This document shows positions 20,014 to 28,625 of a stretch of DNA of 64,000 bases, piece after piece; within the stretch, counting starts at the first letter, position 1; each line of letters begins with the position of its first letter. The notes beneath the pieces were generated by a model. That model was not told the DNA's origin, searched no databases, and was given only the letters and a program-made list of their open reading frames with translations. The stretch spans positions 3,785,001-3,849,000 of the forward strand of contig NZ_CP136910.1 of NCBI RefSeq assembly GCF_033100115.1, written 5' to 3'. Source of the stretch: Anaerocolumna sp. AGMB13020. Lineage in GTDB: Bacteria; Bacillota; Clostridia; Lachnospirales; Lachnospiraceae. A program made the position numbers and the translations under genes.

Positions 20014-20876
20014 GTGAATTACAAAAAATAATTAAATATGCTGCAATGGCATTTGCCATATTCCTGGCGGTCATGATCATAACCGGTATAGTAAGCGGCT
20101 TACTGGCTCTGACCGGCGTGATTGGTGCAGTCACAGACAGGAACAGTAAAGTTGAAATGTCCAATGGAGAAACTGCTGACTTTGATAAAGAATTTGAAAG
20201 TGTCAAAAACCTTTACATTGAAAATGGAGTAGGAGAACTCTCCATCGTAAAAGGTACTGATAGTAATATCCGTGTGACTGCCGTAGACGTTGCCAGTGAT
20301 TTTGAAGCAAAGATCGTATCCGGTAACGAACTGAAAATCAGTACAAAATCAGATTTCTGGAACATTTTTAACTGGGGTGTTAAATCCCATAAAAAGACCC
20401 GAATCACAGTGTATCTTCCGGAAGGCTATGAAGGCAGAAATGTTAAAATCGATGCCGGTGCCGGAAATATCAAGATTGAAGAATTAAACTGTGAAGAACT
20501 TGATATAGATGCCGGAGTGGGAAATATAAGAGGCTATAACATATACGCCAAGGATTTGCAGGTAAATGGTGGTGTTGGTGAGATTAATTTAACGGATGTA
20601 ACGGCAGAGGGTACAGACATAGATGCCGGAGTCGGAAATATTGATATTGAAGGAACCTTATCCGGTAAAAACATTGTCAATGCAGGGGTTGGAGAGATCG
20701 ATCTTAGTCTGACCGGTTCTACCGATGATTACAATATAAAGGTAAACCCTGGTATTGGTAGTATTTATATCGACGGAAACAAATATGGTGAGTTGTCTTG
20801 GAACAATGCAACAGCAGACAATTCCCTGGATATTGACGGCGGTGTAGGCAATATCAAGATAGATTTCAAAAAATAA
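20010..20876 (+). CDS. DUF4097-type beta-solenoid protein with N-terminal anchor
   Basis: The 288-residue protein has one hydrophobic anchor (about residues 10-40) and a long extracellular or periplasm-facing beta domain. Eight glycine turns recur at about 20-residue spacing: GVGEL, GAGNI, GVGNI, GVGEI, GVGNI, GVGEI, GIGSI, GVGNI. This matches the DUF4097 (putative adhesin) fold, a right-handed beta helix. Its ATG overlaps the stop of the LiaF-like gene by four bases, so the two are translationally coupled. A partner role in envelope-stress sensing is inferred from this pairing. Confidence 0.82.
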   Translation: MSELQKIIKYAAMAFAIFLAVMIITGIVSGLLALTGVIGAVTDRNSKVEMSNGETADFDKEFESVKNLYIENGVGELSIVKGTDSNIRVTAVDVASDFEAKIVSGNELKISTKSDFWNIFNWGVKSHKKTRITVYLPEGYEGRNVKIDAGAGNIKIEELNCEELDIDAGVGNIRGYNIYAKDLQVNGGVGEINLTDVTAEGTDIDAGVGNIDIEGTLSGKNIVNAGVGEIDLSLTGSTDDYNIKVNPGIGSIYIDGNKYGELSWNNATADNSLDIDGGVGNIKIDFKK

Positions 20877-20906
20877 GCTAAGAATCAAAGGATATAAAAA
20901 ATAAGA

Positions 20907-20948
20907 AGATGCATACCAGCTGAAGGAAAGGTTGGTATGCATCTTTTC
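20907..20948 (+). terminator. Terminator of the LiaF-like/DUF4097 operon
   Basis: AGATGCATACCA (20907-20918) and TGGTATGCATCT (20933-20944) form a perfect 12-bp stem followed by TTT. Confidence 0.88.
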
Positions 20949-21096
20949 GTTAGGAAAAGAATATAAAATAAATCATTAATAATCAGATTGTACCAGGGAA
21001 AAAAAGAGAAACCAAATAATTTAAGCAGAAAGGAACACTGAGAAAAGAATACAGAAAGGTAATTATGGCAATAAATATAACAATAATCTGTTATAC

Positions 21097-21125
21097 ATGA
21101 CAACATTGAGAAAATATGGTATACT
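21097..21125 (+). promoter_or_regulatory. Promoter of the M16C protease gene
   Basis: ATGACA (21097-21102), a 17-base spacer and TATACT (21120-21125) precede the start by about 45 bases. Confidence 0.5.
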
Positions 21126-21172
21126 ATCCAATAGTTGCAGTCATGAATAATGGTAAGAAAAGGAGGTACATT

Positions 21173-24121
21173 ATGGCAAGAAACATAAAAAGCAGCAAAG
21201 AGTTAGGCAACCTTAACGAATACGAGCTCCTTTCAGAAGAAGAGCTTAAGGATATAAACAGCTTTGGCGTGCTTCTGAAACATAAGAAGACAGGAGCAAG
21301 AGTAGCAGTTGTCTCCAATGATGATAACAATAAAGTATTTTCAGTAGGATTTCGTACACCGCCCGTTGACAGTACGGGGGTAGCACATATCATCGAACAT
21401 TCTGTATTATGCGGCTCCAGGGATTTCCCGGCGAAAGATCCTTTTATCGAACTGGCAAAGGGGTCCTTAAATACCTTTTTAAATGCAATGACTTATCCGG
21501 ATAAGACCATATATCCTGTAGCCAGTTGTAATGAGCAGGATTTTCAGAATCTCATGCACGTTTATATGGATGCGGTTTTTTATCCTAATATATACAAGAA
21601 ACAGGAAATCTTCCGACAGGAAGGCTGGCATTATGAGCTGGAGAAGGAAGATGGTGAATTAATATATAACGGTGTTGTTTACAACGAGATGAAAGGTGCA
21701 TTCTCTTCTCCTGAACAGCTCTTATTCCGTACCATTCAGAACTCCTTATTCCCGGATACTGCTTATGGTGTGGAGTCTGGCGGTGATCCTGAATATATCC
21801 CGGACTTGACCTATGAAAATTTTTTAGATTTTCATAAAAAATACTACCATCCCTCCAACAGCTATATTTATCTGTATGGAGATATGGATATAAATGAGAA
21901 GCTGACCTGGCTTCATGAGAAATATTTAAAGGATTTTGATTACCTCTTTGTAGATTCTGAGATTAGATTCCAGGAACCATTTGCAGAAAGAAGAGAGTTA
22001 ATCAGCTATTATCCTTTAAGTGAGCAGGAAGATGCAGCAGCAAATACCTATTTCAGCTATAATTTATCCATCGGCACCAACCTGGACAGAGAATTGTGTA
22101 TGGCTTTCCAGGTGTTGGAATATGTCTTATTATCAGCACCCGGCGCTCCCTTAAAGCAAGCGCTCTTAGATGCCGGTATCGGTAAAGATATTATCAGCAG
22201 TTTTGACAGTGATACGTATCAGCCCATCTTCTCTGTGGTTTCCAAAAATGCGGAAATGGATCAGCGAGAGGAATTCTTAAAGGTCATAAAGACTACCTTA
22301 GAAAGCCTTGTAAAGAAAGGGCTGGATGAAAAATCACTGAAAGCAGCCATTAATTATTATGAATTCAAATACAGAGAAGCCGATTTCGGACAGTTCCCGA
22401 AGGGATTAATGTATGGCATCCAGATGTTGAGCAGCTGGCTCTACGACGATGGCAAGCCTTTCCTTAAACTGAACTCCAATGTCATATTTGAAAACCTGAA
22501 GAGCAAAATCAATACAGATTACTATGTAAGGCTCATTGAGAACTATCTGTTAGGTAATCCTCATGTGACTCTTGTAACTTTACTTCCCAAACAGGGACTT
22601 ACTTCTAAAAAGGAAGTACAGTTAAAAGAAAAATTACAGGCCTATAAAGAGAGTCTGACAAAAGAAGAAATCACCAGACTCATTGAAGATACCATAAACC
22701 TGAAGAAATATCAGGATACCCCTTCCACCAAAGAAGAGCTTGAAAGTATTCCGCTGTTAAGCGTAGAGGACATTGATAAGAAAGCACAGCCTTTCTATAA
22801 CGAGGAGAAGGATGTGGATGGAATTACCATCGTACATCATGATGTCTTTACAAATGGTATTGCTTATATGAGGCTTATCTTCGATCTGGAAGAGATTCCG
22901 AAAGAGCTGACACCTTATATCGGACTTCTTTCCTCCGTATTAGGTCTTGTAGATACAGAGCATTACAGTTACCTGGAATTGTCCAATGAAATCAATATTC
23001 ATACCGGCGGTATCAGCTGTGATTTGAGCTGTTATGGACGAAAGGGAAGCACAAGTGAGTATCTGCCGGCGCTGATACTGGATGTTAAGGCGCTGTATGA
23101 AGAAATGGATGATGCCTTCGATTTATTAAAGGAAATCATAAGCTTTACGAAATTCGATGACAAGAAGCGGATTCAGGAGATTATTTCGGAGATAAAATCA
23201 AGACTCCTTATGCATATAACTTCAGCCGGACATTCGGCGGCCGTAGACAGGGCTATGTCCTACTTCTCAGAATCCTCAAGATTCAGCGAAGAGACAAAAG
23301 GTATTTCCTTCTATAAATTTATTGAGGGTCTGGATACAGGCTTTAAAGAGAAGGCTGATGAGGTAATCAGTAAATTAAAGCTCTTAATGTGCTATATCTT
23401 CCGCAAGGAAAATCTGATTATCAGCTTTACCTCTGGTGAAGACGGCCTTGATACCTTAAAAGGTAAACTTCTGCCTTTTGTAGAGCAGCTGAAGGAGGAA
23501 CCGGTTGAAAAGCTTGCAGAGCATTTTGAGCTGAGAAAAGCAAATGAAGGCTTTAAGACCTCCGGCCAGGTTCAGTATGTAGCCCGTACCGGAAATTTCT
23601 TTCAAAGCGGTTATGAATACACCGGTGCATTAGATGTCTTAAAGGTCATAATGAGTTATGAGTATCTCTGGAACAACATCCGTGTAAAAGGCGGAGCCTA
23701 CGGCTGTATGTGCGGCTTCTCCAGTATCAGCGGTAACGGTTATTTTACATCCTACAGAGACCCTAACTTAAAGGAAACCAATGAAGTATACGACAGAGCG
23801 GTAGACTATATTAAGAACTTTACGGTTGACGACAGAGATATGACGAAATATATCATCGGAACTATCAGTAACATCGATACGCCGCGTACCCCTCGTATGA
23901 AGGGTGATGTTTCCATGGGAGCATTCTTGACAGGAGTAACAGAAGCAGATGTACAAAAACAGAGAGATCAGATTCTAGGTGCGACCAAAGAAGATATCCG
24001 TAAATTATCAGACATCGTGCAGGCTATACTGGAATGCGGCAATCTTTGTGTTATTGGCAGTGAGAATAAGATCGAACAGAACAAAGACTTGTTCCTGGAA
24101 GTAAAGAATCTATCGAAATAA
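21173..24121 (+). CDS. M16C-family zinc metallopeptidase (PreP/insulinase type)
   Basis: The 982-residue protein is a clamshell peptidase that degrades short peptides, related to presequence protease PreP. The inverted zinc motif HIIEH is at about residues 71-75 (AHIIEHSVLCGS), and VVYNEMKGAFSSPEQLL carries the third ligand region and the family signature. The C-terminal half has the NNIRVKGGAYGCM stretch that binds substrate. There is no signal peptide, so it is cytoplasmic. I chose ATG 21173 because AAAAGGAGG lies 6 bases before it; an in-frame upstream start lacks this site. It is a single gene with its own promoter. Confidence 0.93.
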   Translation: MARNIKSSKELGNLNEYELLSEEELKDINSFGVLLKHKKTGARVAVVSNDDNNKVFSVGFRTPPVDSTGVAHIIEHSVLCGSRDFPAKDPFIELAKGSLNTFLNAMTYPDKTIYPVASCNEQDFQNLMHVYMDAVFYPNIYKKQEIFRQEGWHYELEKEDGELIYNGVVYNEMKGAFSSPEQLLFRTIQNSLFPDTAYGVESGGDPEYIPDLTYENFLDFHKKYYHPSNSYIYLYGDMDINEKLTWLHEKYLKDFDYLFVDSEIRFQEPFAERRELISYYPLSEQEDAAANTYFSYNLSIGTNLDRELCMAFQVLEYVLLSAPGAPLKQALLDAGIGKDIISSFDSDTYQPIFSVVSKNAEMDQREEFLKVIKTTLESLVKKGLDEKSLKAAINYYEFKYREADFGQFPKGLMYGIQMLSSWLYDDGKPFLKLNSNVIFENLKSKINTDYYVRLIENYLLGNPHVTLVTLLPKQGLTSKKEVQLKEKLQAYKESLTKEEITRLIEDTINLKKYQDTPSTKEELESIPLLSVEDIDKKAQPFYNEEKDVDGITIVHHDVFTNGIAYMRLIFDLEEIPKELTPYIGLLSSVLGLVDTEHYSYLELSNEINIHTGGISCDLSCYGRKGSTSEYLPALILDVKALYEEMDDAFDLLKEIISFTKFDDKKRIQEIISEIKSRLLMHITSAGHSAAVDRAMSYFSESSRFSEETKGISFYKFIEGLDTGFKEKADEVISKLKLLMCYIFRKENLIISFTSGEDGLDTLKGKLLPFVEQLKEEPVEKLAEHFELRKANEGFKTSGQVQYVARTGNFFQSGYEYTGALDVLKVIMSYEYLWNNIRVKGGAYGCMCGFSSISGNGYFTSYRDPNLKETNEVYDRAVDYIKNFTVDDRDMTKYIIGTISNIDTPRTPRMKGDVSMGAFLTGVTEADVQKQRDQILGATKEDIRKLSDIVQAILECGNLCVIGSENKIEQNKDLFLEVKNLSK

Positions 24122-24311
24122 TATGTATGAAAGACAGCATTCGGTTGATATTTAAGTTGTATTTGCAGCCATATCTTCAAGATAAGAATACCTGGATATG
24201 GGAACCCAAATTACAGCTTGTACAGACAGAAACCGGATGCCTGTCTGTTATAAAATGAGAATAACTATCCATTTACATCACAAGGATAAAAGAAAGAGTG
24301 AAGAAGAATAA

Positions 24312-25226
24312 ATGAAAAAGCAGGAATACAAATCAGGGTTTGTTACTCTTATCGGGCGGCCCAATGTTGGGAAATCAACTCTCATGAACCATTTGATCGG
24401 GCAGAAGATAGCAATAACCTCGGATAAACCCCAGACAACCAGAAACCGTATACAGACAGTATACACACAGGAGGACGGACAGATCATTTTCCTGGATACT
24501 CCAGGTATTCATAAAGCCAAGAACAAGCTGGGGGAATATATGGTATCCATCGCTGAACGTACCATGAAAGAAGTGGATGTGATACTCTGGCTGGTAGAAC
24601 CCTCAACTTTTATCGGTGCAGGTGAAAGGCACATCGCAGAGCAGCTTACGAAAATAAAGACCCCTGTAATTCTTGTCATAAACAAAGTTGATACTGTAAA
24701 AAAAGAAGAAATCTTAAAATTCATCGATACCTATAAGGATCTCTATCCCTTTGCTGATATCGTACCGGTTTCCGCTCTTAAAGGGGAAAATACGAAAGAA
24801 CTCTTAAAGACAATCTTCTCTTACCTTCCCCAAGGCCCCATGTATTACGATGAAGATACCATAACCGACCAGCCGGAGAAGCAGATTACGGCTGAACTTA
24901 TCAGAGAAAAAGCACTAAGACTCTTAAGCGATGAGATTCCTCATGGAATTGCAGTCGCAATAGACAGCATGAAGGAGCGTAAGGATGGCAGCATGATTGA
25001 TATTGATGCCACCATAGTCTGTGAAAGAGACAGTCATAAAGGTATTATAATCGGCAAAAAGGGTGAGAAATTAAAACAAATCGGAACCCAGGCAAGAAGA
25101 GAAATTGAAAATCTTCTGGATATGCAGGTAAACTTAAAATTATGGGTCAAGGTTAAAAAAGACTGGCGAGACAGTGATTTTCTTATAAAGAATTACGGCT
25201 ACGACAAAAAAGACATTCAGATATAA
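24312..25226 (+). CDS. era: GTPase Era
   Basis: The 304-residue GTPase is needed for 16S rRNA maturation and 30S assembly. G1 GRPNVGKST (about residues 15-23), G2 region KPQTTRNRI, G3 DTPGIH, G4 NKVD and G5 SALKG are all present, followed by a KH domain with GIIIGKKGEKLKQIG (about 240-254) that binds the 3' end of 16S rRNA. Length and ending are typical. It is followed by yqzL and recO, the usual clostridial order. Confidence 0.97.
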   Translation: MKKQEYKSGFVTLIGRPNVGKSTLMNHLIGQKIAITSDKPQTTRNRIQTVYTQEDGQIIFLDTPGIHKAKNKLGEYMVSIAERTMKEVDVILWLVEPSTFIGAGERHIAEQLTKIKTPVILVINKVDTVKKEEILKFIDTYKDLYPFADIVPVSALKGENTKELLKTIFSYLPQGPMYYDEDTITDQPEKQITAELIREKALRLLSDEIPHGIAVAIDSMKERKDGSMIDIDATIVCERDSHKGIIIGKKGEKLKQIGTQARREIENLLDMQVNLKLWVKVKKDWRDSDFLIKNYGYDKKDIQI

Positions 25227-25249
25227 ATATTTGGATAGTATTCCCGGTT

Positions 25250-25301
25250 TAAAACAGGTAAGTTCAGGGTATCCTTTTAATGTAACATAAAACCTGTTTT
25301 A
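25250..25301 (+). other. Hairpin between era and yqzL
   Basis: TAAAACAGGT (25250-25259) and ACCTGTTTTA (25292-25301) pair perfectly with a 32-base loop, ending a few bases before the yqzL ribosome binding site GGGGG. There is no proper T-run, so it may be an RNA-stability or processing element rather than a terminator. Confidence 0.5.
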
Positions 25302-25316
25302 GAAGGGGGAAACAAG

Positions 25317-25502
25317 ATGGGAAACAAAGATTGCTGGGACAAATTTGCAAGAAGCGGTAACATATATGACTATTTGAGTTACATTGCTTGTACCGTAGAA
25401 AGAGATATGGACAAGATGAGCGGTGACAAGAAAGAGGGTGGCAGCCCAGATGATAACTACGGCTGTGACAGGGATGGTACTTTCAGCCATGCCCGTGGGT
25501 GA
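25317..25502 (+). CDS. yqzL: YqzL-like small protein
   Basis: The 61-residue protein has the YqzL pattern CWDKFARSGNIYDYLSYIAC near its start (DCW...F..tG.i..YL.Y). YqzL genes sit between era and recO in many Firmicutes, and this one does too; its function is unknown. GAAGGGGG precedes the ATG. The last 53 bases overlap the start of recO in another frame. Confidence 0.8.
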   Translation: MGNKDCWDKFARSGNIYDYLSYIACTVERDMDKMSGDKKEGGSPDDNYGCDRDGTFSHARG

Positions 25503-26193
25503 GTATGACAAAAGACTAGTTATACTTACGAAGGAAAAAGGGAAAATTACAGCATTTGCTAAAGGCGCTCGAAAACCCGGTAGTGCCTTTTTGGCATGCA
25601 GCAATCCCTTTTCTTTTGGGACTTTTGAGCTTTATGAAGGCAGAAGTGCCTATACAATTATGTCTGTTAATATAACAAATTATTTTGAAGAATTAAGACC
25701 GGATGTAGAAGGTGCCTGTTACGGCATGTATTTTTGTGAACTGTCAGATTACTATGTTCATGAATACGAAGACGGAACAGAAAGCTTAAAGCTTTTATAT
25801 CAGTCATTAAAGGCATTGAGCCTTTCAGGTATTGGAAAATTACTGGTCCGAAGAATTTTTGAGCTTCGGATGTTTCAGATAAATGGAGTGGCACCGCAGG
25901 TATTTGCCTGTGTAAAGTGCGGAAGAAATGAAAATCTGACCAGATACAGCAGCAGCCTTTCAGGCGTATTATGCGGCAGCTGCCCTTCCGGAGAAAGTAG
26001 TACCCTAAGGATTTCAGAAACTGCCCTTTACACCATGCAATACATACTTAGTGCCCAGTTAACAAAGCTCTATACTTTTACGGTATCAGAGGAAGTACTT
26101 TCAGAAATAGAAATTTTTGTGGATATACATGCCAAAGGACAAATCGACCGAGAATTGAAATCTCTCAAGATACTGAAAATGATGCTGTCCTGA
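25450..26193 (+). CDS. recO: DNA repair protein RecO
   Basis: The 247-residue recombination mediator loads RecA on SSB-covered DNA in the RecFOR pathway. The N-terminal OB-fold has VTGMVLSAMPVGEYDKRLVILTKEKGKI and KGARKPGS; a helical domain follows, and the zinc finger CVKCG...LCGSC is at about residues 156-179. I chose ATG 25450, preceded by GAGGGTGG about 8 bases upstream, which matches the family N-terminus better than the further upstream ATG at 25423. The overlap with yqzL suggests translational coupling. Confidence 0.93.
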   Translation: MITTAVTGMVLSAMPVGEYDKRLVILTKEKGKITAFAKGARKPGSAFLACSNPFSFGTFELYEGRSAYTIMSVNITNYFEELRPDVEGACYGMYFCELSDYYVHEYEDGTESLKLLYQSLKALSLSGIGKLLVRRIFELRMFQINGVAPQVFACVKCGRNENLTRYSSSLSGVLCGSCPSGESSTLRISETALYTMQYILSAQLTKLYTFTVSEEVLSEIEIFVDIHAKGQIDRELKSLKILKMMLS

Positions 26194-26269
26194 TAATTTT
26201 AAGTTGAAATTAGAAGTTTTTAAGGTTACAATGGAAAAGACTTTATTAAAATCCATACGGAGGAAGATT

Positions 26270-26866
26270 ATGCAGAAATTGGTTTTGAGTGTAACCCTCG
26301 TATTGTGCCTCATTATGCTGGCAGGATGCAGCAAAAATGATGAAATCGATTCGAAGAAAACAAGTAATAATACATTTTTGTTAAAGGAAGACGGAAGTAT
26401 TGAGGCAGCCACCATAGAAGACTTTGACAAGACTTATTATGACAGTGCCGAGCTTGACGCCTATGTAACGGAAAAAATAAATAAGTATAATACAGATAAA
26501 GGTAGCGAAGCTATCACCAAAAAGAGCTTGGAAATAAACGAGGGAAAAGCGTTATTGATCCTAACTTATGCAAGCTTAGAGGATTATAACAGTTTTCATA
26601 AAAAAGATACCGTATTGCTGTCAGCAGCCCAGGCAAAGAGCGGAAGTGTCGAATTGCCTCAGAGCTTTACAGCAGTCAAAAAGGGGAAGACCACAGCGAC
26701 AGCAGCAGCACTGGAAAACAACAAATATAAGGTGCTGATCGTAAAAGAGAAGCTTGACGTATTACTGCAGGGTACTATAAAATACTATACTGGCGGTACC
26801 TTAAAGGACAAGCATGAAATCCAGACATCTGATGAGGAATCAACTGTCATCATATTCAAACCATAA
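26270..26866 (+). CDS. Hypothetical lipoprotein
   Basis: The 198-residue protein has a lipoprotein signal peptide with lipobox LAGC (Cys20), so it is predicted to be anchored to the outer face of the membrane. I do not recognise the remainder, a soluble alpha/beta-looking domain with no known motif. I chose ATG 26270 because CGGAGG lies 7 bases before it; an upstream in-frame start adds 22 basic residues but has no such site. It sits between recO and glyQS on the same strand, perhaps co-transcribed. Confidence 0.78.
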   Translation: MQKLVLSVTLVLCLIMLAGCSKNDEIDSKKTSNNTFLLKEDGSIEAATIEDFDKTYYDSAELDAYVTEKINKYNTDKGSEAITKKSLEINEGKALLILTYASLEDYNSFHKKDTVLLSAAQAKSGSVELPQSFTAVKKGKTTATAAALENNKYKVLIVKEKLDVLLQGTIKYYTGGTLKDKHEIQTSDEESTVIIFKP

Positions 26867-26932
26867 AACAGCAGTCCTGTTTATGTTTATACAATGTTAT
26901 ATTAAGCCCAAGAAGGCAGAGGGAGATTTAAG

Positions 26933-28321
26933 ATGGAAAAGACAATGGAGAAAATAGTAGCCTTGGCAAAGGCAAGAGGATTTGTATATCCCGGTTCTGA
27001 GATTTACGGAGGTCTTGCGAACACTTGGGATTACGGAAACCTGGGTGTGGAGCTTAAGAATAATGTCAAGAAAGCCTGGTGGTCAAAGTTCATACAGCAG
27101 AATCCTTATAATGTAGGTGTTGACTGCGCCATCCTGATGAATCCCCAGACCTGGGTGGCTTCCGGACATTTGGGCGGTTTCTCTGATCCCCTGATGGACT
27201 GTAAGGAATGCCACGAAAGATTCCGTGCAGATAAGCTCATAGAAGATTATGCGGCAGAGAAAGAGATTACCTTTGAGAATGCTGTAGATGCCTGGTCACA
27301 GGAAGAAATGAAATCCTACATCGATGAACATAGTATAAATTGCCCTACATGCGGCAAACATAACTTTACTGACATCCGCCAGTTCAACCTTATGTTTAAG
27401 ACCTTCCAGGGAGTAACAGAGGACGCTAAGAATGTCGTATACTTAAGACCTGAAACAGCACAGGGAATTTTCGTAAACTTTAAGAATGTACAGAGAACCT
27501 CCAGAAAGAAGATTCCATTTGGTATCGGCCAGGTAGGTAAATCCTTCCGTAATGAGATTACTCCCGGAAACTTTACTTTCCGTACCAGGGAATTTGAGCA
27601 GATGGAGCTGGAATTTTTCTGTGAGCCGGATACAGACCTTGAATGGTTTGCCTACTGGAAACAGTTCTGTATCGACTGGTTACTGACGCTTGGTATGAAG
27701 AAGGAAGAAATGCGTATAAGAGATCATGAAGCAGCAGAGCTTTCTTTCTACAGTAAGGCAACTACGGATATCGAATTCCTTTTCCCGTTTGGCTGGGGAG
27801 AATTATGGGGTATCGCAGACAGAACAGATTATGACTTAACCCAGCATCAGAATGTTTCCAAAGAAGATATGGGATATTTTGATGATGAGAAAAAGATCAA
27901 ATACATCCCTTATGTTATAGAACCTTCCTTGGGTGCAGACAGAGTAACCCTTGCTTTCCTCTGCGGTGCCTACGATGAAGAAGACTTAGGCGACGGAGAT
28001 ATCCGTACCGTGCTTCATTTCCATCCTGCACTTGCACCGGTTAAGATTGGTGTATTACCTCTTTCCAAGAAGCTTTCCGAAGGAGCTGAGAAGATCTTTA
28101 CAAATTTAAGTAAGATTTACAACTGTGAGTTCGATGACAGAGGAAATATCGGTAAGAGATACAGAAGACAGGATGAGATTGGAACACCTTTCTGCATCAC
28201 GTATGACTTTGAGTCAGAAAATGATGGAGCTGTAACTGTTCGTGACAGAGATTCCATGGAACAGGAAAGAATCCGTATCGAAGACTTAAAGGCATATTTT
28301 GAAAAGAAATTTGAATTCTAA
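26933..28321 (+). CDS. glyQS: Glycyl-tRNA synthetase, single-chain dimeric type
   Basis: The 462-residue class II synthetase charges tRNA-Gly. It has the bacterial/archaeal/eukaryotic-type dimeric form: [30 protein letters not shown] at the start, motif 2 region with FRNEITP, and motif 3 with [11 protein letters not shown] zinc-type Cys cluster DCKECHERF...CPTCGKHNF lies at about residues 83-142. The C-terminal anticodon domain has PVKIGVLPL. No T-box leader is visible in the 66-base gap upstream. Confidence 0.96.
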   Translation: MEKTMEKIVALAKARGFVYPGSEIYGGLANTWDYGNLGVELKNNVKKAWWSKFIQQNPYNVGVDCAILMNPQTWVASGHLGGFSDPLMDCKECHERFRADKLIEDYAAEKEITFENAVDAWSQEEMKSYIDEHSINCPTCGKHNFTDIRQFNLMFKTFQGVTEDAKNVVYLRPETAQGIFVNFKNVQRTSRKKIPFGIGQVGKSFRNEITPGNFTFRTREFEQMELEFFCEPDTDLEWFAYWKQFCIDWLLTLGMKKEEMRIRDHEAAELSFYSKATTDIEFLFPFGWGELWGIADRTDYDLTQHQNVSKEDMGYFDDEKKIKYIPYVIEPSLGADRVTLAFLCGAYDEEDLGDGDIRTVLHFHPALAPVKIGVLPLSKKLSEGAEKIFTNLSKIYNCEFDDRGNIGKRYRRQDEIGTPFCITYDFESENDGAVTVRDRDSMEQERIRIEDLKAYFEKKFEF

Positions 28322-28364
28322 AAATTAGTGTAAAGAAAGACGTTACTCTTTTTCAATGGAAAGC

Positions 28365-28383
28365 ATCACAGGTAGCCTGTGAT
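28365..28383 (+). terminator. Weak hairpin after glyQS
   Basis: ATCACAG and CTGTGAT pair around a short loop (28365-28383), followed by a T-rich but interrupted stretch. It is a weak terminator candidate. The remainder of 28384-28550 is AT-rich and shows nothing else. Confidence 0.4.
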
Positions 28384-28558
28384 TTGTGTGTTTGTTATTT
28401 TTGGTAGTTTGTCGGAATATAATGGAAAACTATTTATTAATATTGATGGCAGCCTAGGTTTTTATATTTTTTTAACAATATTTATAAAGATTATATTGTT
28501 AAATATAATTTTTATCATATTTTAAAGGAAAAAGCTCTTTCCTTATTTAGCAATCTTA

Positions 28559-28567
28559 TGTTATAAT
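28559..28567 (+). promoter_or_regulatory. Extended -10 promoter of ppdK
   Basis: TGTTATAAT (28559-28567) is an extended -10 element; the -35 region is poor, as often with extended -10 promoters. The gene starts about 60 bases downstream after TTAGGAGG. Confidence 0.5.
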
Positions 28568-28625
28568 GTTAAACGGTGACTAGAAAGTCAAATTATTGAA
28601 ATTGAATTAGGAGGTTATTACCAAA

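Noticed and set aside
26867..26932. T-box upstream of glyQS
   Set aside because: The gap of 66 bases is too short and has no T-box motif.
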